DNA of 64,000 nt from Halocaridina rubra (taxonomy: Eukaryota > Arthropoda > Malacostraca > Decapoda > Atyidae). The stretch lies in the NCBI GenBank assembly GCA_037179515.1, contig JAXCGZ010015129.1:7501-71500 (forward strand), in the 5' to 3' direction. The position numbers were made by a program, and so were the translations under genes. The notes beneath the pieces were generated by a model, which saw only the letters and a list, made by a program, of their open reading frames with translations, was not told the origin of the DNA and ran no database searches. How positions within the stretch are numbered: the stretch's first letter is position 1; every line of letters begins with the position of its first letter. Below, piece after piece: positions 24,860 through 40,199 of the stretch.

Positions 24860-25440
24860 TATCTCACGTAGGTGAGAGCCTCTTCGTTTTCCGAAACACT
24901 GATAGCGGTATCGTATTTTACATGGTGCAATACTGTTAGTATTTATGTTTTTTACTTTTTTTTACTGTTTTATTATTCTTAGGCTAGGAAATACTTGTTT
25001 TATTAATAAAATAATGAAAATTTTAATATTCACTAGGTCATGTAGGTGAGAGCCTTTGCGTTTTCCGAAACATGATACCAGTATCGTATTTTACATGGTG
25101 CAATACTGTTAGTACTGTATTTATGTTTTTTACTATTTTTTACTGTTTTTATTCTTAGGCTAGGAAATACTTGTTTTATCAATAAAATAATGAAAATTTT
25201 AATATTCACTAGGTCACGTAGGTGAGAGCCTTTGCGTTTTCCGAAACGCTGATACCGGTATCGTATTTTACGTGGTGCAAGACTGTTAGTATTTATGTTT
25301 TTTACTATTTTTTACTGTTTTATTATTCTTAGGCTAAGAAATACTTTTTTTTTATCAATAAAATCATGAAACTACTGGAAATTTTAATATGCCCTGTATA
25401 TGCTAGCTCACTTAGGTGCAACCCCAATACATTGTATGCT
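24860..25440. repeat. ~180-bp subterminal repeats of TA5 (three units)
   Basis: Three units start near 24870, 25045 and 25226. Each has CGTTTTCCGAAACRCTGATA, GGTATCGTATTTTACATGG, GCAATACTGTTAGTATTTAT and TACTGTTTTATTATTCTTAG. The same block occurs in TA1, TA2 and TA7 in different copy number. No coding content. Confidence 0.8.
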
Positions 25441-25852
25441 ATCGGACACTATTTCACATGATGCAATACTGAGTTATACTGTACAGTGTTGCCTCACTTA
25501 TCGCGGTAGTTCGGTTCCGGGACCCGGCGCGAACCAGGAAATCCACGAAGTAGGATCAGCCTATATGTACATAGATATTTTAATATATTTTTACGTTTGC
25601 ACTGTATAAATTGTCCCTGTACTGTTAACATACCACCCTTTACTTCATAGATAACAGCATGTAAGCGTAAGTTTATATGAAAGTGATAGAAAAACTTACC
25701 GTGAATGTGATGATGACGTGACATACATACTCATTTACAGTTATTTTTTCGTTTACGTACTGTATAAACCCTCCCTGCACTGTTAAAAAAACACCCTTAA
25801 CATTATAACTAACAGCAAGCAACGTAAATTTTTATGAAAGTGATAGGAAGTG

Positions 25853-26900
25853 ATTAGGAAGCTGCAATCAATGGCTAGAATAGGTGGAAATGTTTTGGAA
25901 TGGATAAAAACTTACTAGAGAAGGAAAGGAACAGAGGGTTAAAGTAAGACACTCAGTTTTAGGGCCCCTTTTGTTCCTTGTATATGTAAATGACCTACCA
26001 GAGCCTGTAAATTCATTCATGAATATGTTTGCAGATGATGCAAAGATTGTGAAGAAAGTAAAAAACGAGAACAATGGTAGAGAACTTCAGGAGGATCTAA
26101 ATAATCTGCATGAGTGGTCAGAAAAGTGGCTAATGAAATTCAATACTTCAAAATGTAAGGTAATGAGAATGGGTACAAGTGCAAGAAGGCCCAAGCTTGA
26201 CTACTCGGTGGCTGGAGTACAACTTCAATAGACAGAAAATGAGAGAGATCTAGGAGTAACCATACTGGCAGATTTGTCTCCAGATATGCGTATAAATGGC
26301 ATAGTAAGGGCAGCATATGCATTCTTATCAAATGTAAGGGTAGCCTTCAGGCACATGGACAAGGAAATGTTCAGAAATATTTATGTAACCTATGTGAGGC
26401 CAAAACTCGAATATGCAGCCCCCTTTTGGAATCCGCACTTGAAAAAGCACATAGCTAAGCTTGAAAAAGTTCAAAGACATGCCACGAAACTGGTGCCAGA
26501 AATACGCAATCTCAGTTATGATGAGAGGCTGAGGGAATTAGACTTACCATCACTCGAAGCTAGAAGAGTGAGGGGGGATATGGTGACATGTCTTTAAATT
26601 CCTTCATGGTTATGATAGAGTGGATAGGGATCGATATTTTGATATGGCTGGCTCTAGAACTAGAGGTCATAGTTTGAAGCTTCTTAAGAAAACTTCTTTG
26701 CAGGATGTAAGAAAATACTTTTTCAGTGTAAGAGTAGTTGATAATTGGAATTGGCTAAGCGAGGAGGTAGTTAATGCTATCTCAATCCATAGTTTTAAGG
26801 ACAGGTATGATAAGTATCACTAAGTATAAAATGGAAGCGATCAGGAGACGGGAAGATACGAGCTTTGGGCTCTTTCCCGTAAACACAATTAGGTAATCAC
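25853..26900 (+). mobile_element. LINE-A copy A5, 5'-truncated fragment
   Basis: Starts within the RT at ATTAGGAAGCTGCAATCAAT and ends with the tail AATTAGGTAATCAC joined to AATTATTTTT of the monomer, the same junction as A4 and A6 seen on the other strand. About 50 bp of the host monomer is missing at the 5' junction. The orientation is opposite to A1-A4. Confidence 0.88.
25870..26823 (+). pseudogene. LINE-A5 RT C-terminal fragment
   Basis: Encodes the RT from just before the FADD region (LFLVYVNDLPEPVNSFMN, MFADDAK) to DRYDKYH and the stop at 26821. A deletion between ACTCAG and TTTTAGGGCC removes the GVPQGS motif. A stop interrupts QLQ at 26229, and a frameshift lies near 26590. Inactive. 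Confidence 0.85.
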
Positions 26901-28205
26901 AATTATTTTTCCATTTACGTACTGTGTAAACCCTCCCTGCACTGTAAAAAAAACACCCTTTACATTATAAATAACAGCAAGCAACGTAAATTTTTATGAA
27001 AGTGATAGATAAAATCACGGTGAATGAGGTGATGATGACGTGACATACATAATCATTTACAATTATATTTTCGTTTACGTACTGTATAAACCCTCCCTGC
27101 ACTGTTAAAAAAAACACCCTTTACATTATAAACAACAGCATGCAACGTAAATTTTTATGAAAGTGATAGGAAAACTTACCGTGAATGTGATGATGACGTG
27201 ACATACATACTCATTTACAATTATTTTTTCGTTTACGTACTGTATAAACCCTCCCTGCACTGTTAAAAAAACACCCTTTACATTATAAATAACAGCAAGC
27301 AACGTAAATTTTTATGAAAGTGATAGATAAAATTACGGTGAATGAGGTGATGATGACGTGACATACATACTCATTTACAATTATTTTTTCGTTTACGTAT
27401 TGTATAAACCCTCCCTGCACTGTTAAAAAAAACACCCTTTACATTATAAATAACAGCAAGCAACGTAAATTTTTATGAAAGTGATAGGAAAACTTACCGT
27501 GAATGTGATGATGTCATGGCTTACATACTCACTTACAATTATTTTTTCGTTTACATACTGTGTAAACCCTCCATGCACTGTTAAAAACACACCCTTTACA
27601 TTATAAATAACAGCAAGCAACGTAAATTTTTATGAAAGTGATAGATAAAATTATGATGAATGAGGTGATGATGACGTGACACACATACTCATTTACAATT
27701 ATTTTTTCGTTTACGAACTGTATAAACCCTCCCTGCACTGTTATAAAAGCACCCTTTACATTATAAATAACAGCACGCAACGTAAATTTCAATAAAATAA
27801 TGAAAATACTGAAAAAAAAAATTTTTCAATATTTTAATATTTTTGCGTATACCCATAAAATAAAATAATAATTTATCCAAAAAAAAACCGCGATAGAGTG
27901 AGAACGCGAACCAAGAAGCGCGAATAACTGGGGTAACACTGTATAACTAAATTTATGTTTTTTACTATTTTTTACTGTTTTATTATTCGTAGGCTGGGAA
28001 ATAATTTTTTTTTATCAATTAAATAATGAAATATTTTTTCAATAAAAAAAATGAAAATACTGAAAATTTTTATTTTTTTAATATTTTAATATTTTTGCAT
28101 ATACCCCCCCCCAAAAAATATAATAATTTGCCAAAAAAAAACGTGGTACAGTGAAAATGCGAGCCAAGAAACGCAATACAGCGAAGGATCACTGTACTTG
28201 TATTT

Positions 28206-30665
28206 GAACATAAGAACATAAGAGTAGGGGACACTGTAACATGCCTACTGGCACACACGAGGCAGCTCCATTTTTGAATGATATTTTCAGCATGTCTAAC
28301 CTATTCTATTCTACTCTACTTATTTATTCTATTTTTCTATTTATGATTTTTCTAATAAGCACTAACCTATTCATACCCACCCTACCCCTGTCATATGTCT
28401 ATCTAACCTACATTTGAAGGTGTCTAAGGTATTGGCATTTACTATCCTACTAGGAAGCCTGTTCCATGCATCAGCTACTCTATTACCAAACCAATTTTTA
28501 CCAATTTCCCTTTTGAACCTAAATTTATGAAGCTTAAATCCATTATTATGAGTTCTGGTTTGATCATGAATTTTTACAACTTTATTAATATCACCCTTGT
28601 TAATCCCTTTAAACCATTTATACACTTCAATCATATCCCCCCTAACTCTGCGCCTCTCTAGAGAATGTAGATTAAGTTTTTTTAATATGGTAGATTTCTG
28701 ATATTGTGTATCATCTTGGTCATTCTTTGCTGCACTCTCTCCAAGGATTCAATTTCCATCCTATAATAGGGTGACCAGAATTGCACAGCATAAGCTAAAT
28801 GGGGCCTAAGTAATGCAAGATAGAGCTGCAAAATAACTTTTTCCGTCCTATTGCCAACACTTCTTGAGATAAATCCTAAAATTCTGTTTGCTTTATTTCT
28901 GACTGCTGTACATTGCTCTCTTGGCTTAAGATTACTACTCACAGGAACTCCCAATTCCCTTTCACACTGAGAACTCATGATTTCGTGGTTATTTAGCTTA
29001 TAACTCGTATAGTCTTTTATAGTACCCATTTTAACTACTTTACATTTTTCAACATTAAATACCATTTGCCATTTGTCCGACCATTCAGATAATTTATATA
29101 GATCTTCCTGTAAAGCATGAATGTCTTCGTTTCCATTTATAATTCTACCTATTTTAGTGTCATCTGCGAATTTACTTAGGTTACTACTGATATCCGAATC
29201 CAGATCATTTAGATATACGATGAATAATAGGGGACCCAGTACCGAGCCTTGTGGTACCCCGCTAGTAACCGAGCCCCACTCCGATTTCTCTCCATTTATG
29301 CAAACCCTCTGTTTTCTGTCTTTTAACCATTGTTTGATCCATCTGAGAACAGCTTCTCCTATACCATGAGCTTCCAGCTTTTTAACTAATCTTTTGTGAG
29401 GAACTCTATCAAAAGCTTTGCTAAAATCTAGATATATTGTATCATATTCTTTGCCACAATCTACTGCCTCGTAAACTTCTGAATAAAAAGACAGTAAGTT
29501 TGTAAGGCACGAAAAACCCTTCAGAAACCTCTGTTGTGAAAGTTTTATCAGTCTATTTAATTCTAGATGTGCCCTTATTTTATTTGCAATGATGGATTCT
29601 AGAATCTTAACCACTGTTGACGTTAAACTTACAGGCCTATAATTATTCTTTTTAACTCGTTCTCCTTTTTTAAATATTGGTACCACATCTGCCAATTTCC
29701 ACTCCATGGGTACCGATCCTAATTTTATTGAATTATAAAATAATGCAGTTATTGGACAACTAAAATCTTCCTTGCATTCCTTTAATATTTTAGCATATAT
29801 ACCATCAGGTCCCGGAGATTTATGAGCCATTAATTTATCTATTTCTTTTATTACCCTCTCTCGTAATATTTATTGAACTAAGTATATTATCGGGACTGTC
29901 TCTGTAAATGGATTCTACCTCCAGAATATATTCCAAGTTTTCATTGGTAAATACAGATAAGAAATAATAATTTCAACATGTACACTTCCCTTTATCATCA
30001 TCTGTGATATGGCCATTGGCTACTTCAATTGCTACGACATTTTCCTTAAATATTGTTTGATAGTGTTGATAAAACCCTTTAGGATTTTCTTTAGCCTCTC
30101 TTGCTATTTTAACTTCGTATTTTCTTTTCGACTCTCTAACTATCTTTTTAACTTCCCTGTTTAACTGTATATATTGCTGCCTCACCTGCTCTTCACCTCT
30201 TTTTAGATTCCTACACATTCCTCTTTTAATACCTATAAGATTCTTTATTCTATTGTTCATCCATTTAGGGTCATTTTTTCTTGATCTGAAATGTTTCATG
30301 GGAATATAGTCTTTCTGACTATTCTTAAGAGTCATGACAAAATTGTTATATTCCTCATCCAAATTTATATTAACTGACGGACTGCTGTTCTTACCTGTGA
30401 GAGAATTTACTGTATTGATCTTATCTTGTGATAATCCTTGGCCTGTGGTACTCAATTCTCGGGGTAATATGCTACCTGGGACCAGACCTGCTGGATTAAC
30501 TACCCACATCTGTACCCCAGAAATCCCTTCCCATACCTCATTAGATAATTTAGTTTTTAAGCCCTCAAAATCGCCTGCTCTAAAGTTTGGAACAATATTC
30601 TTATTTTCCTTTATAGTTTCCTTGAAATTTTCTTCTAGTTTCCTTGAATTTTTCCTTTATAGTTT
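28206..30665 (-). mobile_element. LINE-C copy C1, CR1-like, 5'-truncated
   Basis: A third LINE family, inserted in TB1. The 3' end begins with GAACATAAGAACATAAGAG, an octamer-like tail typical of CR1/L2-type elements common in crustaceans. The RT and the linker upstream of it are present; the endonuclease is lost. The 5' part at 30560-30665 contains short internal duplications of TTTATAGTTTCCTTGA. Confidence 0.85.
28371..30509 (-). pseudogene. LINE-C1 ORF2, linker and RT, frameshifted
   Basis: Three frames. The linker is 30509-29973 (KNDPKWMNNRIKNLIGIKRG, EAKENPKGFYQHY). The RT is 29830-28682: HKSPGPDGIYAKILKE, NNYRPVSLTS, IYLDFSKAFDRVPH (first Asp), SGVPQGSVLGPL and FADDTKIG (Asp pair). The C-terminal frame is 28634-28371 (IEVYKWFKGIN, GNRVADAWNRLPS). 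Breaks lie near 29850-29970 and 28640-28680, the latter a few-base deletion relative to fragment C2. Confidence 0.85.
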
Positions 30666-30907
30666 CCTTGAGTGAATTAAATATAATGTATTTACAAAAT
30701 TACCATATACATACCTGGAAATATGATTTTCAAGCAAAAAAAGTTTGTTGAGTGGGGCAAAAGAATACGTCATCACGTAGCATTAGAGTGAGATGAAAAA
30801 GAAGAAGAACAACCATCGCTCATTTCATTCTCTTACACCATATTGTCCTCGCTCTCATCTGCTCTGTCATTGGTTTTGGTTGAATTCGCTTGATATTTAC
30901 CTGTATA

Positions 30908-32680
30908 ATGCCTCCCTGACGTGTTGGTGATTCTTCTGATGGAAAAGGGAGAAACTGCTGCATACATTGCCAGCTCCCTGGGGTTAGCCCGTTCGACCGT
31001 GTCAACGATCATTAAGGATAAAGATTGCATCCTTGCACATGTGAAAGGTTCTACTCCTATTATGTCCACTGTGATTACTAAGCAGCATAATGGCCTTATG
31101 ATAGACATGGGAAGGTTATTAGTTCTTTGGCTGGATGACCACCATCGACAGCATATTCCAGTGAACCTCCTGTTGGTTCAGGAGATAGCTAAAAGATTGT
31201 TTGATGCTGTGAAAAAGGAAAAGGGGGAAGAGAGTGAAAGTGCAGAGATTGTGGCCAGTAGGGGTTGTTTTAAGAGTCATGCTAATTTGCATAACATAAG
31301 GGTGCAAGGTGAAGCTGCTAGTGGTGATGAGAAAGCAGCAAAAGAGTTTCGCAGTCAGTTAGCAGAAATTATTAGGGAGGGGGATTACCGTGCCAAACTA
31401 GTATTTACCTTGATGAGTTTGGCTTGTCCTGGAATCGTATACCTAGTCGTATGTACATCGCCAAGGAAAAGAAGACATCACCAGGCCATAAAATCAGCAA
31501 GGAGAGACTGACTTTGTTTTTGGGGGCTAATGCTGCTGAAGACCAAGCTGAAGCCCATGTTGGTTTACCTGGCCGAAAATCCAATTTCACTCAAGGACAT
31601 TTGGAAGGGTCAACTGCCAATCATCTGGAAGTTGGAGGAGGCTTGACTAACTCTTCAGATATTTGAGAACTAGTTCAGCAGCCAGTTTTTGCCAGAATTG
31701 GAGAGGTAATATATTTCCAAAGATCTGCCCTTAAGGTGTTGCTAGTGCTGGACAATGCCCCTTGTCATCCTGTCCATTTGGATGATTTTCATCCTTATAC
31801 CAAGGTGGTTTAACTTCCACCTAATACCACCTCCCTATTACAGCCAATTGATCAGGGTGTCATTGCTTCTTTCAAGGTCTATTTCCTCTGAAGTACATTC
31901 GCTATGGCTCTAAGGACAACTGAGAAGAACAAAAACTTGACTCTCAATGAGTTTTGTAAGTTTTACAATATTCTTCATGCAGTGAAGAATATTGCTGATT
32001 CTTGAGATGAAGTTAAGCAGACAAACTTGAATGGGGTATGGAAGAAACTGTGCCCCTAGATTGTGAATGACTCCCCTGGGTTTGAAGAGACAGTTGAGAC
32101 TGTCACCAAGAACGTTGTTGCCCTGAGTAAGGAGCCCATGTTGGAGGTGCAGCTTGATGATGTCACAGAGCTGTTGGAATTTCATTGAGAGGAGTTATCT
32201 GCTGAGGACCTCATTCAACTGAAGCAGATGGATGAAGAGGATAAGGAAATACCAAACCCAGTGCCCAAGAGATTCACAAGCAGGGACATGCAAGAAGATT
32301 TTGCCCATATAGTGGAAGGGTTGGCAAAGCTCAAGGCTCAGGACCCCAACAGTTCCTGGTACACCAAGGTCACCAGAGGGGTCATGCATTGCCTGCAGTA
32401 TTACATAGAAATTTGGGAGGAAAAGAAGAGGGTCTCCTTCCAGACTCGCCTCGACCAATTCTTCGTGAAGGTGGAGTCCCCCAGCAACAGATCCTGTACC
32501 CTCTACTTCAGCTGCCTCTGTAGACTCACCTGCCCCAGTATCTCCGGCATCTGCTGCAGTTTCTCTTGCCTCTCCAGACTCACCTGTCCCAGGGTTTTCA
32601 GCACCTGCCTCTCCAGCTACCTCCTCCTTATAAGCCTGTCTCTCCCTCTTTTGCAACACCCCTTTCAGTGTAGCTGACCA
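30908..32680 (+). pseudogene. Tigger (TIGD-like) transposase of TB1, decayed
   Basis: From MPP at 30908, an early stop, then the helix-turn-helix (ETAAYIASSLGLARSTVSTIIKD) and the CENP-B-type second DNA-binding part (WLDDHHRQHIPVNLLLVQEI). The catalytic core is shifted between frames: NRIPSRMYIAKE, LLVLDNAPCHP (second Asp), LLQPIDQGVIASF (third Asp). The first Asp region, normally MDETG-like, is damaged near 31410. Several stops and frameshifts follow. The C-terminal frame at 32228-32480 contains DQFFVK. It belongs to a different subfamily from TA5. Inactive. Confidence 0.85.
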
Positions 32681-32911
32681 TACGAGTAAAGGTAAACAAT
32701 ACTATATACTGTAGTGTACTTTTACTATTTTATGTCTTAGATTAAGACTTAGATTATGTTTCTGTATTTTAGATTATTTATTTTTAGCATAGGTGGGGGA
32801 CCTAGGTTCATATTTAGGTATGTTCCAACTTGCAATGAAAATTGGATTACATGTTTAGGAACGGAACCTTGTCATAAATTGAGGACCTCCTGAATATATA
32901 TATACTGTATA

Positions 32912-35126
<2,215 letters not shown>

Positions 35127-35269
35127 GGGGGTCCCCGTTTTAAGTCGTACTGAGTTAAGTCGTTTTGAGGTTACATCAGAGACCAACAAATAATTAATAA
35201 ATCACTTTTTCAACATACCAGTCTTCCAGATGCAACCAACCAAAGTTGTAAAGGTAAACAGTTCTGTAA

Positions 35270-38200
35270 TTTTTTTTTTTTATGAGTGTGACGCCGGGAC
35301 AAGCAGAAACTGCCCTCATCAATACAGGCCCGGGCACGAGAAAATACCAAGATGAAGGAAAAGAAAAAGGTTAAGGATAAGGCAGAGATGAGGCAATGTC
35401 ACACAAAGGAAAACGACTGACAGAAAAAACAGTCAAAGTTCAGAGGACCCAGAGATATGGAGGACTAGGCTCTGAGATGACAATAGATCTGCTTTTTAAA
35501 GGATGAAAGGTCTTAAGAATTAAGAAAGACAGAAGGAGGAAGAGAGTTCCAGAGTCTGGAGGTAGATGGGAAGAAGCAGTCACTGCACCGGCCAATCCGC
35601 GAGTTACAATTCTCCACACAGTACCTGTGAGATGAGGCCGCTTGGCGAGTGTTACGTGGCCTCGGCAGTGGGGGAGGGATGCAACTCGCCAACTCATCAG
35701 AGCAGCGATTGATGTAGTAGCGATAGAAAAGCGAAGGGGAAGATACCTTACAGTGAAGAGAGAGAGAATCCAGGTTAGAAGTAAGAGAAGGATCATTAAT
35801 GAGTCTGAATGCCTTAGATTCCACCCTATCGAGAAGATAAGTAAAGGAAGAAGCACCCCAGGTGTGTGAGCAGTATTCTAAGCAGGGACGGATACGATCT
35901 TTGTAAATTTTAAGTAGCTGCAAAGAGGAAAAGTAATGAAAAAAATGAAACAAAACCTCAAATTTTTTGGATGAAGAGTTAGAAATTTGGATTATGTGAT
36001 TCCTCCAAGACAAGTTAGAGGCTATATGGATTCCTAATATGTTGATAGAGTTAAGAGGGTAAATTTCGTTAGTTTCAAGGACAATAGGGTTATCAGGAGG
36101 AAAAGAAGATAAAGAGATAGCCAGCAACTGTGTCTTGGAGGCATTGAATTTAACTAAATTTTGAGTGCCCCACTCAGATGCACTATGCAAATCCGAGTTA
36201 AGAGTATAAGAAAGAGTGATATAAGGTTGATTACAAGTAGCAGATGAAGGTTGTGAAGAAAAGGCAGAGGAAAAGTGAAGGATAAATTCATCAGCAAAGG
36301 CATGAAGAAGAGAGGAAGATGGGGATTGTAGAAGATCATTGATGAAGAGAAGGAACAGAGTAGGTGAAAGAACAGAGCCCTGTGGAACACCACTGGTAGC
36401 AGAGAAAGGGCTAGATGTCACACCATCAACAACTACAAATATAAAACGGTCAGTAAGAAAACTGGAAATCAGAGAACAGAAAGAAGGGGTAAAAGCCATA
36501 GGCATGGAGTTTGGCCAACAAGAGCCTTATGCCAGACTCTGTCAAAAGCCTTAGAGATATCAAGGGCAACGACAAAGGATTCCCCATAGTTCTTTAGAGA
36601 AGATGACCATACATGAGTAAGATAGGACAGATCACCAGTGGATCTTGCCTTGCAGAAGCCGTACTGGTGATCGGAGATAAGCGAAGGGGAAGATACCTTA
36701 TGGTGAAGAGAGAGAGAATCCAGGTTAGAAGTAAGGCGTTTCAGGAAGTGAGAAATGAGCAAAGTTTCGAATACTTTAGCAATAGAGGAGGTTAGGGCAA
36801 TAGGTCGGTAGTTAGAAGGAATAGAGCGGTCACCCTTCTTAGGAACAGGTTGAACTAGAGCATGCTTCCAAGATGATGGATAGATACTAGTTGACAGAAT
36901 GAGGCGAAAAAGACGGCAAAGTACGGGAGCCAGTTCATCTGCTAACTCCTTAAGGAACCTTGCAGGGATACCATCGGGACCAGATGCCTTGTTCGTCTTT
37001 AGCGAGCAGAGAACCTTATGAACTTTGCGTGAAGAGAGGATAAGGGAGGGCATAGGGTTAGAGAGAGGTAAAGACTGAGGAGCAGGTGTGCTGGAATCAT
37101 TGATAGAAGAGTTGGCAGAAAAATGAAAGCCAAAGAGAGTGGCTTTGTCAGTGGGAGAGCAAGCTATAGAACCATCAGAACGAATGAGAGGGGAAAGCTT
37201 GAGTTACAGTAGTTTTTGGAGAGGTTTTTGGCTAAGGACCAGAAGCATTTGTCAGTGGGAGAGGGGTTAAGGTCATCAACTTTCCTTCTTATAAAGAAAG
37301 CCTTAGACCTTCGAATCTGAGCAGTACAGTGATTCCTAGCTATAATAAAAGCAGAGCCAGTTAAATCGGAAGGAGAGGCTTGGTAAGATCGGTGTGCCCA
37401 ATTCTTAGCCTGGATAGCCATGGAGCAGGCACGGTCAAACCAAGGTTTAGGGGGAGAGAAAGTTTTTGTAGAAGAGAGAATGTACACCTCCATTCCCGAG
37501 GTCATAATCTCGGCAACTTTTAGAGCTACCTGATCAGGGATGCGGGACCGAAAGCAGTAGTCATCCCATGGGAAGTCAAAGAAAAAGTTACGCAAATTTT
37601 CATGTTGGGTACGCTCGTAGTGCCAAAGGCGGCGCTGAGTAGGAGGGATTGGTGGTGGGGGAGCGAAAATGGAAGAGACTGAGATCATAGAGTGGTCAGA
37701 TTTACCAAGAGGGGAAAACACAGAATAAGAGTAGTTTGAAGGGTTAGAAATAAAAAAATAGGTCAAGAGTGTATGCAGCATATTCGTGACGATGAGGAAC
37801 GCGAGTAGGATGTTTGATAATTTGCTCCAGATCATGAGTAATAGAGAAAGCAAGGGCCTCGTTTCCTCCCACATCTGTGTGAGAAGAATGAAGCCACTCA
37901 CTGTGGTGTACATTGAAGTCTCTAATGTAGAGAACTTCGGCATGTGGGTGAGAAGATAGCAAGGACTCATGGCACAAGGACAGATATTCAAAGAAAGACA
38001 AATTCGGTGGAGTTTGGAGAATAGTAGCAGAAGCAAAGGAAGATAGTGGAGTGATAGACTTTTAGCCAGAGAACATCAAAGTCAGGAGATTCAAGGTTCA
38101 TGAGCTTCGCAGTAGGAGTGTTAATGTTGCACTATGCACAGACCCCACCTTTGGAACAAAAACGAGTATACAGGTTAAAGTGAGAGATTTGAAATGGGTC

Positions 38201-38666
38201 AGTAGAAGCATGTTTAGTCAGCTGGGTTTCAGATAGGAGGAGGAGGTCAGGGAGGAAAGTGCCAAAGTGCTGTTCCACAGACGAAAGATTAGAGTTTAGT
38301 CCACGAATGATAGAGTAGTGAATAGTGAAAGAAGCAGATCAATTGGGAGGTGCAAGGTTAAGGGCAGAACCATTACTACCACCAGGCGTGTCTGCCCTCA
38401 AGCCAATAGTGGAGTCAACACGATCCCCGGAGATTCTTCGCACCCCTATATGCCAGGTACTGGGGGCCATTAGCTTTGGACCTTCTATAAGTAATAACAA
38501 ATGTGAGGAAAAAAGAAAGAAAAAGAGACATGTGGGGAATGTTGTGACTTGTCAAATGTAATGGAATAGCAAGAGATGTGTACTGAATACGCCAGAATAT
38601 TCAGTGTAGATGTAGGCATGAGGAAAGAACTGTCCTGAAGAAAGACTCAATCTGGAACTGTCTGGA
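35270..38666 (-). mobile_element. LINE-B copy B1, full-length, degenerate
   Basis: The sense 5' end is TCCAGACAGTTCCAG at 38666, the same start as copy B2, so 5' completeness is supported. The 3' end is GGCGTCACACTCAT followed by poly-A (a T-run at 35270-35281 on this strand). Length is about 3.4 kb. Family B differs from A and C: poly-A tail, a single visible ORF, and a different RT sequence. I place it loosely in the CR1/Jockey group. Confidence 0.88.
35513..38470 (-). pseudogene. LINE-B1 endonuclease/RT ORF, broken
   Basis: Frames at 38036-37164, 37053-36469 and 36505-35513 cover the B2 protein. Present are the endonuclease end (GKSDHSMISVSS), RT motifs KASGPDGIPARFLKE, YRPIALTSS, VVALDISKAFDRVWH and SGVPQGSVLSP, and the catalytic motif as FADE in place of FADD, so one catalytic Asp is lost. 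Frameshifts lie near 37740, 37190 and 36490, and a short duplication of the DSLSLHHKVSS region sits near 36680-36730. Inactive. Confidence 0.85.
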
Positions 38667-38948
38667 CCAGTCCTAGTTGTATCCTAATACCTTCAGTCGT
38701 AGTGTTTCAACTGGCGGCTGGTGCCATGGCCAACCTACTAATCATGAATAGTGCAATTTAACTATTTTTATGTGTTAGATTAAGAACTTAGATTATTTTT
38801 CTCTGTTTTAGAGTATTTATTTTTAGCACTGGTGGGACCATGGTTTGAATTATTGTTTTGTTTCGATTTAAGTCCAAATTCGACGTAAGTCAGCTGTCAG
38901 GAACGGAACCCTGATGTAAAGTGGGGACCCCCTGTATATATATATATA

Positions 38949-39949
38949 CACCTTGTCCCTTTTATCCGTGATTTTTTTATCCTCGAAAATGCAGTAAGGC
39001 ACCCAAAAAATAATAGTAAAAAATTCGAATTTCGCGAATAATGCCCCCCTTTTTTTTTTTTTTAAATAAGTGCCCGCGGAGGCTTCTTCCACCAGTACAA
39101 AGAGGATTACGATAAGAAAAGATCATCATCAGTATACATTATATATACACCCACCCTACCTCTGTCATATGTCTATCTAATCTACATTTCAAGGTGTCTA
39201 AGGTATTGGCATTTATTATCCTACTAGGAATACTCTACGGTTTTACCAAGCCAATTTTCACCAATTTCCCTTCTGAACCTAAATTTATCAAGATTAAATC
39301 CATTACCCATTACGAGTTCTGGTTTGATCATGAATTTTTAAAACTTTATTAATATCACCCTTGTTAATCCCTTTAAACCATTTATACACCTCAATCATAT
39401 CCCCCCTAACTCTGCGCCTCTCTAGAGAATGTAGATTAAATATTTTTAATCTGTCATATGGTAGATTTAGGCATTGCATAATTTTTTGTTTTTTATTTTT
39501 TAGTCTTGCTTTGGGTATTTATAATTTTTATTTTATCTTTGTATACATTTGCAGATAGAGGTTCGTTCTCCTGCATCCTCCTCCTCTTCTACCACATAAG
39601 TTACTTGCTCACTGCCACCATGCATGTCCCAGTGTACTGTATAACTGTTGCCCACTGCATAATAGAATAAAGTACAGTAATGTATGTTAATTTCTAGCTA
39701 TAAAGTGAATATGAATATCTTTTGCATGCTCTTAAAAATAGATACAGGGCTTTCTGCTTTGCTATGTAATAATGAAATATATTTTTTACTTATCTTATAT
39801 CTTTGGCATGGTGTGTCTATGTAAGGTTTGGAACGTATCTATGCCCTTTATCATTGTTTCCTATGGAAAATAACTCTTTTTTTCACGCGATTTTCCATTT
39901 ACCCAACACTTCTGAGAACCTATCTAGGCGTTATTCTGAGAACTAGGTG
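38949..39949. mobile_element. D2: D-family element carrying LINE-C2
   Basis: The left end is CACCTTGTCCCTTTTATCCG and the right end ...ATTCTGAGAACTAGGTG; their inverse alignment gives an imperfect ~20-bp TIR. After removal of LINE-C2 it matches the two ends of D1 and part of one 180-bp unit (AGATAGAGGTTCGTTCTCC). It lacks the SINE and the tandem expansion of D1. Confidence 0.65.
39149..39478 (-). mobile_element. LINE-C copy C2, 3' fragment
   Basis: About 330 bp matching the C-terminal coding end of LINE-C1: CATATGTCTATCTAA, AAGGTGTCTAAGGTATTGGC and CTCTAGAGAATGTAGATTAA. The GAACATAAG tail is missing at 39149. Around 39458 it keeps bases that C1 has lost (TAATCTGTCATATGG). Too short to be functional. 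Confidence 0.8.
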
Positions 39950-39957
39950 TATACTGT

Positions 39958-40052
<95 letters not shown>
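39950..40052. repeat. (TA)n microsatellite joining D2 and TA4
   Basis: About 100 bp of TA repeat with one TAAATA interruption, directly between D2 and the left TIR of TA4. Confidence 0.95.
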
Positions 40053-40055
<3 letters not shown>

Positions 40056-40199
40056 TGTTACCCCGGTTATTCGCGCTTTTTGATTCCCGTTCTCACTCTA
40101 TCGCGGTTTTTTTTTGGATAAATTATTTTATTTTATGGGTATACGCAAAAATATTAAAATATTGAAAAAAAAAAATTTCAGTATTTTCATTTTTTTATT

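Larger units (their letters stand above)
25484..27941. mobile_element. TA6: minisatellite-type TA element nested in TA5
   Basis: The ends are CAGTGTTGCCTCACTTATCG and ...GAATAACTGGGGTAACACTG, with TA on both sides (25482-25483; 27942-27943). The surrounding TA5 sequence (GAGTTATACTG / ACTAAATTTATGTTTTTTAC) is nearly continuous in TA7, so this is an insertion. The interior is ~160-bp monomers (25740-25852 and 26901-27790) plus LINE-A5. No transposase. Confidence 0.88.
21898..28194 (-). mobile_element. TA5: Tigger-like transposon with transposase, interrupted by TA6
   Basis: The left end is CAGTGTTCCTTCAATTATCG and the right end ...CAGCGAAGGATCACTG, each next to TA (21896-21897 and 28195-28196), consistent with a TA target duplication in TB1. 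The interior has five 160-bp monomers (21985-22800), a minus-strand transposase gene, three ~180-bp subterminal repeats (24860-25440), then TA6 inserted at a TA. The last 250 bp of TA5 resume at 27942. This is the only TA copy with a nearly whole transposase. TA1, TA2 and TA7 look like deletion derivatives of this structure. Confidence 0.85.

Noticed and set aside
28371..30665. LINE-C and LINE-A as one family
   Set aside because: Both share CR1-like RT motifs, but the tail (GAACATAAG versus TAATTGTGATTACC), linker and RT sequences differ clearly.
32195..32659. Acidic 154-codon frame opposite the TB1 transposase end
   Set aside because: It is antisense to the decayed C-terminal part of the transposase and its low-complexity downstream region.
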